A stretch of 64,000 nt of DNA from Girardinichthys multiradiatus. Lineage: Eukaryota; Chordata; Actinopteri; Cyprinodontiformes; Goodeidae. The DNA lies in NCBI RefSeq assembly GCF_021462225.1, contig NC_061796.1, positions 47,267,391 to 47,331,390 on the forward strand, in the 5' to 3' direction. A program made the translations under genes and the position numbers. Position 1 is the first letter of the stretch. Each line of letters starts with the position of its first letter. The notes under the pieces are model-generated. The model did no database searches. It saw nothing but the letters and a program-made list of their open reading frames with translations, and was not told the origin of the DNA. Shown one piece after another: positions 41,001 to 51,579 of the stretch.

Positions 41001-43983
41001 ACAACATGTCCGGTGTAATGTGCCATGTTACCAATGAGGTAAAAACCCGGCACTCGGCTGGTCTCGGTGAGGATAAAAACCACAGAAAAAGCTCATAATG
41101 GACAATGATCAGAACCTACTGCCCCTACAGCCATGCTGACCCCTCAAAGTCCCACATCCACATGCCCAAGCCTGCACACATCCATGCACTAACCTCCAGA
41201 TCATCAGAAAACACGATTTTCAGAACCAAAGGACATATGGACGGTTGGCACAGGGAAAGCAGGAATCAAACTCACAACTTTTTGGATTACATGATTAACT
41301 ACTCTTCTCGCTGAGGTATCACTGCCCCAGCCAGACCAGAAACCAGCACCTGTGGACTTACAGCTGAACTTTATCCTTCACATAAAGTCTCTAAACCTGC
41401 CTCTGGTTGTAAAAGGACAGAATTTAAAATGCTGCTAGTGGTCCATAAGGCACAGAATGACTCGGGCCAAAACCCATTTCAGAGGTACTGATCAGGTTTT
41501 AAGCAGACATCTTCACTCAGTGTTTCCAGAACCAGAACCAAACCAGGGAAGGCAGCCTTTAGTTTCTATGCTCCTCAGCTCAGAAACAAACTGCCTGTTA
41601 TTTTAAACCAGGACTGAAAATATGACTTTACTGCAGCTTTATGAAACAGACCAAAGCTTATTTTACCAGTTTAATACTATCAACCCTGCCTGCGACTGTG
41701 GCTCAGTAGAAGCTCGATTGCAGTTTGCTCCTGACACATGTTGATGTGCCCCTGGGCAAGGCACTTCACCCCAAGTTGCCAACCGATATCAGTATGAATA
41801 TCGGTTGAAGCACTGCGCTGATCAGCTGTCTCCAGTCTTCAGACATTTTTAACACCTCACTGGAGACATGTCATGTTCCAGCCTGCTTCAAGTCCTCCAC
41901 CATCGTCCCTGTTCCCAAGAAGCCAAGGACCACAGGGCTTAATGACTTCAGACCCGTCGCCCTGACCTCTGTGGTGATGAAGTCCTTTGAGCGCCTTGTG
42001 CTCTCACACCTAATAGACATCACCGACCCCCTCCTGGACCCCCTGCAGTTTGCCTACAGAGCCAACAGGTCTGTAGATGATGCAGTCAACCTAGCCCTTC
42101 ACTTCATCCTCCGGCACCTGGACTCCACAGGAACCTATGCCAGGATCCTGTTTGTGGATTTCAGCTCTGCCTTCAACACCATCGTCCCAGTTCTGCTACA
42201 GGAGAAGCTCTCCCAGCTGAGTGTGCCCGACTCCACCTGCAGGTGGATCACTGACTTCCTGTCTGACAGGAAGCAGCGCGTGAGGCTGGGGAAGCACGTC
42301 TCTGACTCCCTGACCATCAGCACCGGTTCCCCCCAAGGCTGTGTTCTCTCTCCTCTGCTCTTCTCCCTGTACACCAACAGCTGCACCTCCAGTCACCAGT
42401 CTGTCAAGCTTCTGAAGTTTGCGGACGACACCACCCTGATCGGACTCATCTCTGATGGTGATGAGTCCGCGTACAGATGGGAGGTGGACCGTCTGTTGGA
42501 CTGGTGCAGCTAGAACAACCTTGAGCTCAACGCTCTAAAGACAGTGGAGATGGTTGTGGACGTCAGGCAGAACCCAGCCCCACCTGCCCCCATCACCCTC
42601 TGTGACTCCACAATTGACACTGTGGAATCTTTCCGCTTCCTGGGAACCATCATCTCCCAGGATCTCAAGTGGGAGCCAAACATCAGCTCCCTCATCAAGA
42701 AAGCCCAGCAGAGGATGTTCTTCCTGCGGCAGCTGAAGAAATTCAACCTGCCAAAGACTATGATGGTGCACTTCTACACAGCCATCATCGAGTCCATCCT
42801 CACCTCCTCCATCACCATCTGGTACGCCGCTGCTACAGCCAAGGATAAGGGCAGGCTGCAGCGTGTCATTCGGTCTGCTGAGAAGGTGATTGGCTGCAGT
42901 CTACCGTCGCTCCAGGAACTGTACACCTCCAGGACCCTGAAGCGGGCAGGGAAGATTCTGGCTGATCCCTCCCACCCCGGTCACAGACTCTTTGAGACTC
43001 TCCCCTCTGGCAGGAGGCTGCGGTCCATCAGGACCAAAACCTCATGCCACAAGAACAGTTTTTTCCCATCTGCCACCAGCCTTGTTAACAAAGCCCAGAA
43101 ACCACCCTGACACTCTCCCTTTCCCCCACACCCCCCCTTTTTTGCTGACAGGACACCTGTAACCTGTAACTCTATGTGTTACATTAACGCTCAGCTTGGA
43201 CTCCTGCTTTACTTGCACAATGATCATCTGCACTGTTGTATTGCTCTTGCATCTTATACTGCTCTATATTTACTCTCACTCACTTAAAACTGTGCACATA
43301 TATTTATATTATATTGTAGATATGTTTATACTGTTTAATTTGTATTGTATTGCACCGACTACGCCAAAACAAATTCCTTGTATGTCCAAAAACGTACTTG
43401 GCAATAAAGCTTTTCTGATTCTGATTCTGATTCTGATTCTGATGAATGTGTGCACATTTGTGAGAGTAAATGGGTGAATGTGTCTCTAGTGTAAAGACTT
43501 TTGAGTTGTCAGTATTACCAGAAACTTTATAGTATATTCAGCCCATCTACCGTTTCTTAGCCATTCATTTATTTCATTCATTTATTTTAAAATTACATTT
43601 TACTGTTATGAATGAATGAATGAATGTTTCTTCTATTTCTGTATTTTATGCATTTCTCTGAATCCCATTTCTCTTTTTGGGCATTTCCTTTTTTTTTTCT
43701 GGTTAGCACTTTAAATGATCTAGTGTATGAATAGTTGTAGCTAATCTCCATGTAATAATAATCAGCGTTCAGTAAACGCTGATTATTAGTGTTAGAGATA
43801 CTACCTCTGCTGTTTTTTAAAACTTCAGATTCTGCAACAGAAATTGTTTGAACAGGTCTTAAAATCCTTCGTTTTTCGTGCTGTTTTTTAAAGCAACAGT
43901 TCAGCATGATAAAACTTCATGTCAGTCTTACCTGCCAGAAGGAACATGAAGCTCCAGAGAACCTTTTTATCATGAGGTACCAT
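35031..43983 (-). CDS. Siglec/CD22-like immunoglobulin receptor, six exons
   Basis: Type I membrane receptor of 344 codons. Exons: 43932-43983 (signal peptide), 38909-39283 (V-set), 38558-38830 (C2-set), 37409-37496 (membrane), 37143-37197 (juxtamembrane), 35031-35222 (tail); all GT-AG with matching phases. The V domain (about 19-142) has the Siglec layout: C43 (LPCSF) in strand B and C103 (GKCTLQI) in strand E, and R121 in FRFRME at the sialic-acid arginine position; C32 and C173 could form the inter-domain disulfide. The C2 domain (143-233) has C168, C211 and DSGNYTC. Membrane segment about 239-261. The tail has an ITSM-type TSYASI (Y314) and a non-canonical NIYSSI (Y287), implying an inhibitory or SHP-recruiting role. 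The last about 24 residues are hydrophobic ([12 protein letters not shown]), which is odd for a cytosolic tail. Fish have many such genes, so no one-to-one name is given. Confidence 0.88.
35505..35755 (+). repeat. Diverged third copy of the 27.9-kb repeat
   Basis: Shares GTTCTGCTGGAGGTTTCTTC and CATGCTCAGTATGAGGGATT with the copies at 27897 and 45663, with more substitutions and gaps. It lies in intron 5 of the Siglec-like gene. Confidence 0.6.
36985..37130 (+). mobile_element. tRNA-derived SINE, second family
   Basis: Box-A-like GTCAGTGGTAGACCAGGAGC and box-B GGGTTCGATTCCTGACCC, then CATTTAATGCATGTCTTCCC and an AAAATCTTTAAAAGACAAAA tail. It ends a few bases before exon 5 of the Siglec-like gene. 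A related copy in the other orientation is at about 39755-39940. Confidence 0.6.
37690..38465 (-). mobile_element. Internally deleted, decayed Tc1-type element in intron 3 of the Siglec-like gene
   Basis: The ends are recognisable inverted repeats: left AAAGTGAAGCTCATCTATTA (about 37744) and, on the complement of the right end, AAAGTGAAACTCATGTATTA, continuing to match through TTTCAAGCC and the ATTTTGAT boundary. Between them are broken minus-strand transposase pieces (antisense AAGGAAGCATGAAGTGCTCT, GTGGACCAGAACCAGCAGCT). Much of the gene is missing and no frame is open. Confidence 0.7.
39366..39560 (+). mobile_element. Diverged SINE (24.4-kb family), intron 1 of the Siglec-like gene
   Basis: GGGCTGCACTGTGGTGTCAC head, GGGTTCGAATCCCAGCC box B and CTTCCTCCCACAGTCCAAAA body, then loses similarity. 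Target duplication not found. Confidence 0.65.
39755..39940 (-). mobile_element. tRNA-derived SINE-like repeat, minus orientation
   Basis: The complement reads GGTGCTGGTGGTGTAGGGGT, CTGTCCTGGGTTGGAGTCCT and GAATGTCTCTCCCCTCTTTC, matching the layout of the 36985 SINE family (tRNA-like head, short body). Confidence 0.5.
39985..40085 (+). repeat. Fragment of a dispersed repeat ending TTGGACACCCCTAAT
   Basis: GGGGCCATAAATGGCCCACGGGCC followed by TTTGGACACCCC resembles the ends of common hAT-type fish repeats; the 47.5-kb repeat has a similar TTTGGACACCACTG end. It is short and partial. Confidence 0.4.
41430..41690 (+). mobile_element. LINE C-terminal relic
   Basis: Broken plus-strand frames encode [14 protein letters not shown], matching the LINE C-terminal pattern F..APQLWN.LP. 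Several stops are present and no polymerase domain remains. Confidence 0.45.
41826..43442 (+). mobile_element. L2-like LINE, 5'-truncated, antisense in intron 1 of the Siglec-like gene
   Basis: Contains the reverse-transcriptase ORF, a 3' UTR with CTTGGCAATAAAGCTTTTCT at about 43398, and a terminal array of TTCTGA/TGATTC hexamers (43415-43442), the characteristic tail of fish L2-type elements. The endonuclease and ORF1 are missing. Confidence 0.85.
41920..43110 (+). pseudogene. L2-like LINE reverse transcriptase, one in-frame stop
   Basis: Blocks in order: [70 protein letters not shown], the catalytic [14 protein letters not shown] (FADD), then [14 protein letters not shown] and the C-terminal [17 protein letters not shown]. 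The frame runs from about 41920 to TAG at 42511-42513 (LLDWCS-stop-NNLELN), and continues in the same frame to 43110. The family has E or a similar residue at the stop, so one substitution disabled it. It is otherwise remarkably intact over about 390 codons, suggesting a fairly recent insertion. Confidence 0.85.
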
Positions 43984-44049
43984 CCTGAGATTTAGCCTCG
44001 ATCTCTGTGCGCCGTCAGAAAAGTAACCAGGGATTGTGAAACGTACTGT

Positions 44050-44080
44050 CCTCACTCTCCAACTTCCTCTTTTGATTCGT
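44050..44080 (-). promoter_or_regulatory. PU.1/ETS-like site upstream of the Siglec-like gene
   Basis: The minus strand reads AAAAGAGGAAGT (44062-44073), a strong match to the PU.1/Spi-B consensus, about 80 bases upstream of the start codon. Such sites are typical of TATA-less promoters of myeloid and B-cell receptors. Functional binding is inferred. Confidence 0.4.
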
Positions 44081-45150
44081 TTCAGTAAATTGAATCAAAC
44101 CAGCCTCTCCAACGTTAACGCTGCTTTTCTAAAAAACAGAAACTGTTTGTACACCATGTTAAAAAATAAAATGAGCTTCAGGAAGAGATTTTATCCACTT
44201 GTTTCAAGTTAACTATGTGACAGTACAGTCACATGTTATAGATCTTTATACTCATTTAAAGTAAAGCCACAACAATACTTGACAATAGTTTAGATCAACA
44301 ACAGAGAAACCAAGCAGCTACTGATTCAAATGAACTGCTGACCATCAGAAAGCTGCTGAAGAAGCCTCAGAGTCACAAGTATGACGTCTGTACATCTGTA
44401 ACTCTCTTATATTTTCATTTATTTGTATTCTTTTTAATTAATCCAAACACAATGACTGTCATTGTGATGTTATTTTATGGCTCTGATGCAGGCAAAAAAA
44501 ACACACACAGACACGTGTTGAACAGTTAGAATGGTTTATGAAGAAACACAAACGGAGGACTTTATGATTTCTGCACCTGATCAGGAAGAACACTGAAGGG
44601 AGAAGGTATTAATAGGAGGTAGGTTATTCTTGAATGTGGAAAATGCTGAAGGATCGGAGGTGTCGCATAATGTTTGTGGATGAAGGTGGAAGTCCAGGAA
44701 AGGTGACTAACTCTGAGGTTGACAGGTTTGGAGGGTTGAGGAGCAGCGAGGAGACTAAGAGCAGTGGCCTGAGGAAGAGTCTTCTAGGAAGTCCTCAAAC
44801 TGGAGGAGCACCAGCACAGAGGTAGGAACCAAATGCTGGCTGTTGGGACAGGACCCTGGGAGCAAGGAGGTAAAGATAAGGTCAATAATAGAATTTTCTA
44901 TGAAGGAGTCATCAAGACCTGGCCTGATTACCACGCTATGTGATCAAACGATCTAATGTCTCGGGGATTCCTGCTCCTCTTAAGCACCTCCTGATGATCC
45001 TGATGAACTACAGCTGCAGGGCCTGCCAGTTGCACCCTGCTGGAGAACAGTGAGAAGACCACAGAGAGGCGTCACACAAACCTGCACACAATGACACACT
45101 TTGGATTCCTACTTAATCTGGAAAAATAGTCTACTGCTGTATAAAAAGAC
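44081..45150. other. Intergenic, no gene recognised
   Basis: A plus-strand 63-codon frame at 44634-44825 is rich in charged residues but has no similarity I recognise and no splice context. Nothing else supported. Confidence 0.35.
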
Positions 45151-45625
45151 ACTTTTTGCCTGGCAGAATTGGAGGCAGATCCTTTAGTTATCAGGCTCCT
45201 CTCCTGTGGAACCAGCTCCCAGTTTTAGTCCGTGAGGCAGACACCCTGTCTACTTTTAAGGCTAGGCTTAAAACTTTCCTTTTTGATAAAGCTTATAGTT
45301 AGAGTGGCTTAGTTTATCCTGAGCTATCTTCCTTATTTTTTACCTCCGTCTTCTTCCCTCCCTGTTGGTTGGAGTAAGGGGGAGTCAGGTTTAGCCTAAA
45401 CCGGCTCAGTTATGGTTGAGGTCCAAACACACCCTCCAATTCTGGTACCTGTATGACCCCTTCTCTTTTCCAATGGTTATAATCAGTCTGACAGAGGGAG
45501 GTATCCCAATCCTTGTGGTTTTTAGTATAACAATGACCATCAGTGGGACCCTTTGTGGGGTTCCTTGAAACGACATTGTTGTAAATAAGCGCCGTTTAAC
45601 TAAATAATCTGAACTGAAACTATCT
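45150..45625 (+). pseudogene. LINE 3' end with last 43 codons of ORF2
   Basis: 45171-45302 encodes GGRSFSYQAPLLWNQLPVLV then READTLSTFKARLKTFLFDK, the standard C-terminus of L2/Rex-like LINE polymerases, with a natural stop TAG at 45300-45302. It is followed by a short 3' UTR ending near TTGAAACGACATTGTTGTAA. Confidence 0.7.
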
Positions 45626-45662
45626 TGTAGTTATGCTGCTATAGGCTTAGGCTGCTGGAGGA

Positions 45663-46505
45663 CATAACGACCACTTTCACCCTCTTCGCTACATTCTCAC
45701 ACTACTCTCCAATTTTGCATTATTTGCTGTTATTTCAGCTTTTAACTTTGTTCTCTCTTTTCTCTTCCTAGAAGCTACACCTGGCCTGACTCTGTGTCTA
45801 CCTGTGACACCTTTCTGGAGAGAGGCATCGTCCGAGCTTCTGCTGGCAACAACTTAATGCTCACCTTCTACAGATGATCCACATGGCCCTGTCTTTCAGT
45901 GTTTAACCCTTTCTCTCTCCTAGACATGGCTACTGACTGAGCTTCTACTGTGACTAACTCTATGTGCTCTCTTTCAGACTCTAACCTTGAAAACTGGCTC
46001 AGAGTTCATCTGCTTAGCTGTCTTTCTCTCCTATGTGAAGCCACTGAAAGAGCTACAGCTATTAATGTTTAACTTTCCTTCCCATAGAAAGTACTCCTGG
46101 ATCAGTGCTTCTTTGTTCTCTTTGTGTCTCTGCTCTGTTCTCTCAAACCTCCAGTCGGTCGTGGCAGATGGCCGCTCACACTGAGCCTGGTTCTGGTTCT
46201 GCTGGAGGTTTCTTCCTGTTAAAAGGTAGTTTTTCCTCTCCACTGTCGCTACATGCATGCTCAGTATGAGGGATTGCTGCAAAGTCAACACCAGTGACTG
46301 TCCACTGTCTCTACATGCTCATCCAGGAGGAGTGAATGCTGCAAGTCACTGACTGGATGCAATCTGCTGGGTTTCCTTAGATAGAAAAACTTTTTATCCA
46401 ATTTGAATAAATAACTGAATCTGACTGAACTGTTTGATAGTTAGGATTAATTGGAATGTATGAACCTGACTTGGAATCTGTATGATAGGATTGAATTGAC
46501 TTGGT
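45663..46505 (+). repeat. Long dispersed repeat, copy 2
   Basis: Same sequence as 27897-28740 in the same orientation with few differences (for example CCTCCAAGC versus CGTCCGAGC). The tail is different from copy 1 (GATAGGATTGAATTGACTTG). Probably a retroposon-like family; no protein. Confidence 0.8.
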
Positions 46506-47164
46506 AAAGAACATTTTCTGTAAATGTTTCCGTTAGTTAGTGGTTGTATTGTGTTTAGTTATCCTGTTGTTTTGTAATGGTCTGATCAGCCTTAAATAAA
46601 CCCTGTTAGGTCAGTTAGGTTTTGTCTGTGCCCTCAGTTGGTTTGTTCAGCTCACAGTTTTGTTTCTCTGACTTCTTTTCAGAAACGTTCCTCTTTAAGC
46701 TTCTTTGGCTTTTTACCCCATGATGATGTGGACTTCAACATACGTGAAGCTGCAGTTCCCTGCTTCACACCTACTCAGCAAATCAAACACAACTGGTATC
46801 AGCTGATTTAGCTATACTATGAAGATTTTAAAGTTTAGGTCTTCCAAAGTTCAACCTTCAAGCCACATTACCTAAATCTAGTGTTAGAGCTCAGTAACTA
46901 ATGCAAACGTTGGATATTTCAGCCAGTAAGAGTCGCTACGTTTTACTGCTTAGTGTCTGTAAAGATACGACATCTGCAAGACAGATTAATGGAAGCTTCA
47001 GTTCATGCTTTTTACCCAGCAGTTACCCCCAGAGGAGCTGGAGGAGGTGTCTGGGGAGAAGGAAGTCTGGGCATCTCTGCTTAGTCTGCTGCCCCTGTGA
47101 CCCAGTCTCAGATAAGCGGAAGACGAACCACTGAGCCATATTTTTTTGCTTTCACTCTATAACA
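46506..47164. other. Intergenic; small LINE 3' scrap at 47025-47130
   Basis: 47025-47130 matches the extreme 3' end of the LINE at 32.75 kb (GAGGAGCTGGAGGAGGTGTC, GACCCAGTCTCAGATAAGCG). The rest shows nothing recognisable. Confidence 0.5.
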
Positions 47165-47555
47165 GCCTCAGGCTCACCAATCCATTAAACTTTGTTAAAT
47201 ACAGCAAGGGCTTTCAAAGAAAGTTCTCGTTTTTACTGGAACTAAACTAAAAACTTTTTCTAGACCAAGAAAATAGGAAACATTCAACCCAAAAAGTTAG
47301 GAAACTGTTTACCTTTCTTTTATTAAGGCAAACAGCTGATAATCTTTTTCAAACCTATAATAATTTGTTTTTTTTTCCTTTGTTTCATTAAAAAAATGCC
47401 TGTTTAATTTATTGCTCAGCAGCTAAAAAGAAAATAATTTAAAAAACATTTTTTTGTGTGTTTTTAGTTGGGAATTAAAAAATAATTATGGCCCCTAAGA
47501 TCTTCCAACTTGCTAATTTGGGCCTGGAATGCAAAAAGTTTGGACACCACTGATC
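47165..47555 (+). repeat. Dispersed repeat (unoccupied relative of the Tc1-B target)
   Basis: Shares an ordered series of words with 21665-21968 and ends TTTGGACACCACTGATCT. In this copy no Tc1 separates the CAGCAGCTAAAAAG part from the TTTGTGTGTTTTTAG part. Confidence 0.6.
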
Positions 47556-49842
47556 TATCCTTGTACCTGACCAGGCTCTGGAAAGGAAATGGGATGCAAA
47601 TTAATCTTAACTGGAAGTTTTGTCTTAAAGAGGAACATGTCCTTTACAGACCCAGACCAACTCTTTGGGAATAGCCTTACTGAAGCTGAAATTATTATTT
47701 ACAGGCTTTGAATGTACAACATTTGACATTTTGACAAAGATTCAAATAATTTTAAGTAGTCTTTTGTGTTTACTGGAGCACCTGTTACAGCTGACCATCA
47801 CCTGAACACCTTCATGTTTTCTGTAAATGTGCAGAAAATGATCTAAATGCAACATGACCATTAAAGCTGCTGATATTCTGAGGCTCTTAAAGATGAAGAC
47901 ATCGGTCCTTCCTCTCAAGCCTCTTTATCAGTTTCCTTACATGAACCCAGAACACGTGCGTTTCCAGGCAGCTCAGGTTTTATTGAGCATGCAGCTTCCT
48001 GTGCTGGCAAGTTGTTTCACAAGTCAGACCTGAAAGCGGAAGAAGTGTCATGATTAACCTGTGTCAGGTGTTTCCTCTTCACTTCCCGGTTCTTTAGTTG
48101 CTGCAGTTCTAGTTTATTTATATTAGATTAGGTTCATGCTTCATTCTATTTATGTTATTTATTATATTTAACTCCAAATAAAAATTGTATTTTACAAACT
48201 ACACATTTTGTTTTCAGACTAAATACTTCCAAGTTAAATGTATTCATTAGTTTTTGTTGGTCCTTCCTCAGGAGTAACACACATCCCTGTTTTATGTCAT
48301 TGTGATTAAATTATATAGCGGATATTTTTCTAAAAAGTAACCTAATTGGTCAAATTGAATGGAAACAGAACACAAACAGGTGCTCACTGTTGTCCTCTGC
48401 TGGACTTCTCATGTTAAAGTGTGTGGCTTCTCAGGTTTAGTTGTTGTCATGGAAACAAATCTGTTTAAACTACAGGTCAATATGAGCCTCAAGTTCTGAC
48501 TTTAAATATTCAGGATTTTGGACTAGATTTAATAAAAACTGAAATAAACCCACCGGACACTTTGTTTTTTGCCTTCATCCAAACTGGAACACAGAATGTT
48601 CTGAAGATCCACATTTTAGGCTCTTTTAATCCGACCAGATTTGTATGCTAACTTTTTAGGGATGAATGCTACCATTTAAATTTATCAGCAGTTTTCCTTC
48701 TGAAACTGTCCTGTCTGGTGGTTTCGGTAAACGCCAACATAAAGAATGAGGCTAAGACGCTGAGTTGTAATATTTAAGGTTTGTTTATTGGCTGTAATGG
48801 TTCTTTGTTGCGGGAAGCAGCTCCAGGAGACCTCTGGTAGGTCTGAGGTCAACAGGAGGAGCGGAGGTTGATCTGAGTTCTGTTGGAAGTCAATGGGCTG
48901 GGTGAGCCGAGTGAAGAGAGAGGTTACGTGCAGCAGCTGGAGACCTGAAAGGTTTTTTGTGGATAACTTGAGGAAGGCTGACAAGAGGCATGGAGGGAAG
49001 TAACAGCAGCTGAAGAGGCTGCACCACACAGGGATGAACAATCAGGCAGCCCTGCAGCCAACCAGCCCAGACGAATGTTAACTAACTCTTAAATCCCAGC
49101 AAGCATCTCAACATGCTTCGCGGCTCATTCTCAGCACTGCTGGGACTATTTCACATCACCACAATGAGCACCTGGTGAGGAGCCTCATCCAACCCCTCAC
49201 TGTCCAACCTGCTACGGTGTGTCCACAGTGGTCACAGCCACCTGCTGGAGGACAGAGCCGATGCCTCATCCTGGCCCTGATGCGGGCCTCAACGCTGTTC
49301 TGATGGGAACTGGAGCCCAGTTTCACATCTCCATTCTCAGATCCATGTTCCTGTCCATATGTGAGCGCTGGGTCACTGAAGTGAGGTCACGTGACATCAT
49401 CAGGTCTCCATGTTTCTCCTACAGGAGAAGGAACATCAGCTGATGACTTGATGATGACCGTCCTGTCCTAGACCTCTAGGATGGAACAGCAGTTGGGTTT
49501 TTTGCTCATTAAAACTTCTCCACAGTCATCACAGTCAAATAAACCCAAATATTTAACATTCATTTAGTGTTTTTCTTCTTTACACATGTCAGTTCAAAGG
49601 TCAGGATTTGTAATATTGTTCAGTTAATAATAGGAACCAGTGAACATGTTTGAACTTTGACTTGGATCCTGCGCTCCACTACCCTGATGTTTCCAAACAC
49701 ACATCTGAACCCTGAAGAAAACAATAGTTTCCTTTATCACATTAGACATAATTCAATAAATAGATTAGATGATTACCTAAATATTTCATTAATTACTTTG
49801 TAAGCAAATACATTTAAATCTATTAATAATAATTAAACATAT
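47556..49842. other. Intergenic, no gene recognised
   Basis: Short frames only (for example minus 48685-49041 and plus 49219-49443), without similarity or splice context. Composition is mixed around 48700-49450, which might be an unrecognised retroelement or LTR remnant. Confidence 0.35.
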
Positions 49843-49853
49843 ACCTATAAAGA

Positions 49854-50210
49854 GGGCTGTATGGTGTCACAGTTGGTAGCACTTCTTGCCTTGCAGCAAG
49901 AAGGTCCTGGGTTCGATTCCCAGCCGGGGGTCTTTCTGCATGGAGTTTGCATGTTCTCCCCGTGCATGCATGGGTTCTAACTGGGTACTCTGGCTTCCTC
50001 CCACAGTTAAAAGACATGCCTGTTAGGTTAATTGGTTAATTGGTAAATTGCCCTTCTGTGTGTGAGTGTGTATGGTTGTTTGTGTGTTGCTCTGCGATGG
50101 ACTGGCAACCTGTCCAGGGTGGATCCCGCCTCTTGCCCATAGACTGCTGGAGATAGGCACCAGCTGCCCCACAACCCACTATGGAAGAAGTGGTAGAAAA
50201 TGACTGGCTG
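49854..50210 (+). mobile_element. tRNA-derived SINE with an 11-bp target duplication
   Basis: Begins GGGCTGTATGGTGTCACAGT; box-A-like GTTGGTAGCAC and box-B GGGTTCGATTCCCAGCC; body GCGATGGACTGGCAACCTGT; ends GACTGGCTG. It is flanked by ACCTATAAAGA (49843-49853 and 50211-50221). Same family as 24390-24727. Confidence 0.85.
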
Positions 50211-50989
50211 ACCTATAAAGAAACTGACCTATTAATTTCACTGTTAATTATTTCATGGCACTCTGCAGCACAAGCATGATACAACCCTCAATGCAATATT
50301 TTCTTTTATTATTATTGTTAGGTAGTCGTTTTTTTATCCCGTTTGTGTGAATAGTGCTTGTTACTTAGGTGAAGGTGTTTGGACCAGAATGGTGGCATGT
50401 CAGAATTATATGGCTTCAATAAATCTTCACATATATAATTAAGAGCAAGTTTGTGTTTATTTCGTGCAAGAGGGATTTATCTGTCAAAACTAGGTTAAAG
50501 TTCCCCAAGATGGTTCTATTCTCCATTCCCAATCCTTCTCTGCAGCAGCACACCTGGTTATATTTTTCTCCTCTGATGGAAATAGTGTTTATTAAAAATG
50601 GATGCTTGGAGAGTGGACAGTGGGTCATTCTGCCGGGGGTAAATTACTGCAGCCAAGGAATGAATATTTACTGTAATTTGAATGAAATCCTGTCTTAACT
50701 TTGTGAATATTTAGCTGGGTCACAGCCTGCTTGGTGTCTGATATATTCACTCTTTAATCCAGAAACACAAACCCAGGAATCAGTCAAGTCCTGAGAACCA
50801 GAACACAGCAGGCGGTGCACAGGCTGAACTGAGAACCAGAACACAGAACAAGTCCTACAGATCAGGACCTTTCTTGGACCTGTAGACATAAAATTGTTAG
50901 ATTTGTGAATGTTTTGCTGTGTTTGACATCAAACGTGAAAAGAATTGTTACCATAAAAATCTGTCACCATCTCTCCCCGTCTGCTGCAG

Positions 50990-51430
50990 GTCAAGATGAC
51001 CAACCTGAGTTTGACCATTCAGAGACACTTAGAGCCACTGAAAGAGACAAGAAGGCTGAGGATGTTCATGAGGCCAGTCTGAGGAGGTCCAACCAGCCAG
51101 CCAACAGCTCTATAAATGCTTCAGTACCCAGGAACACACAGGTAACTCAGTGAAGCATCCACTTAAATCTCAAAAATCCGTCCACAAGCTTCCTTTAATG
51201 ACGGTTTTCACTCTAGACTTGAGAGACCGAAGATAAAGACGGAACCACCGACCACTGTCAGGCTTTTAAAGGTAAAACCAACCCAGAGGTGTGTGGGAAC
51301 GTTTACTGCAGAATGCAATGACCAGGAGTGTAAAGAAGAAGCTCTACCAGAGGAACATGTTCCTGCAGCTTGTGTGAATTTAGACCAGAACACATCAGGA
51401 AATCGGATCCAGATTTGTTCTGGTCCAACA
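50990..51430 (+). other. Possible exons of an unrecognised plus-strand gene or pseudogene
   Basis: 50990-51141 is bounded by a good acceptor (CTGCTGCAG) and donor (GTAACT); in the open frame it is hydrophilic (QDDQPEFDHSETLRATER...). A second candidate, about 51225-51270, reads RPKIKTEPPTTVRLLK between AG and GTAAAA. A third begins after TTACTGCAG near 51317 and reads AMTRSVKKKLYQRNMFLQLV then stop. Phases are compatible (all phase 0 joins), but alternative frames are equally plausible in places and I recognise no family. No upstream exons or promoter identified. Confidence 0.22.
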
Positions 51431-51579
51431 TCTGAGAGTTACAGATCAGAAGACATGGGAGGATATATACCTCCATTTGAGATCAACCTTGAAAATAAAA
51501 TAAATGTAGGAACTGGACCCCGAAAACTGATGTGCAACATGAAACAAACACAGAACAGAGATACATTTTTATAAAAATA

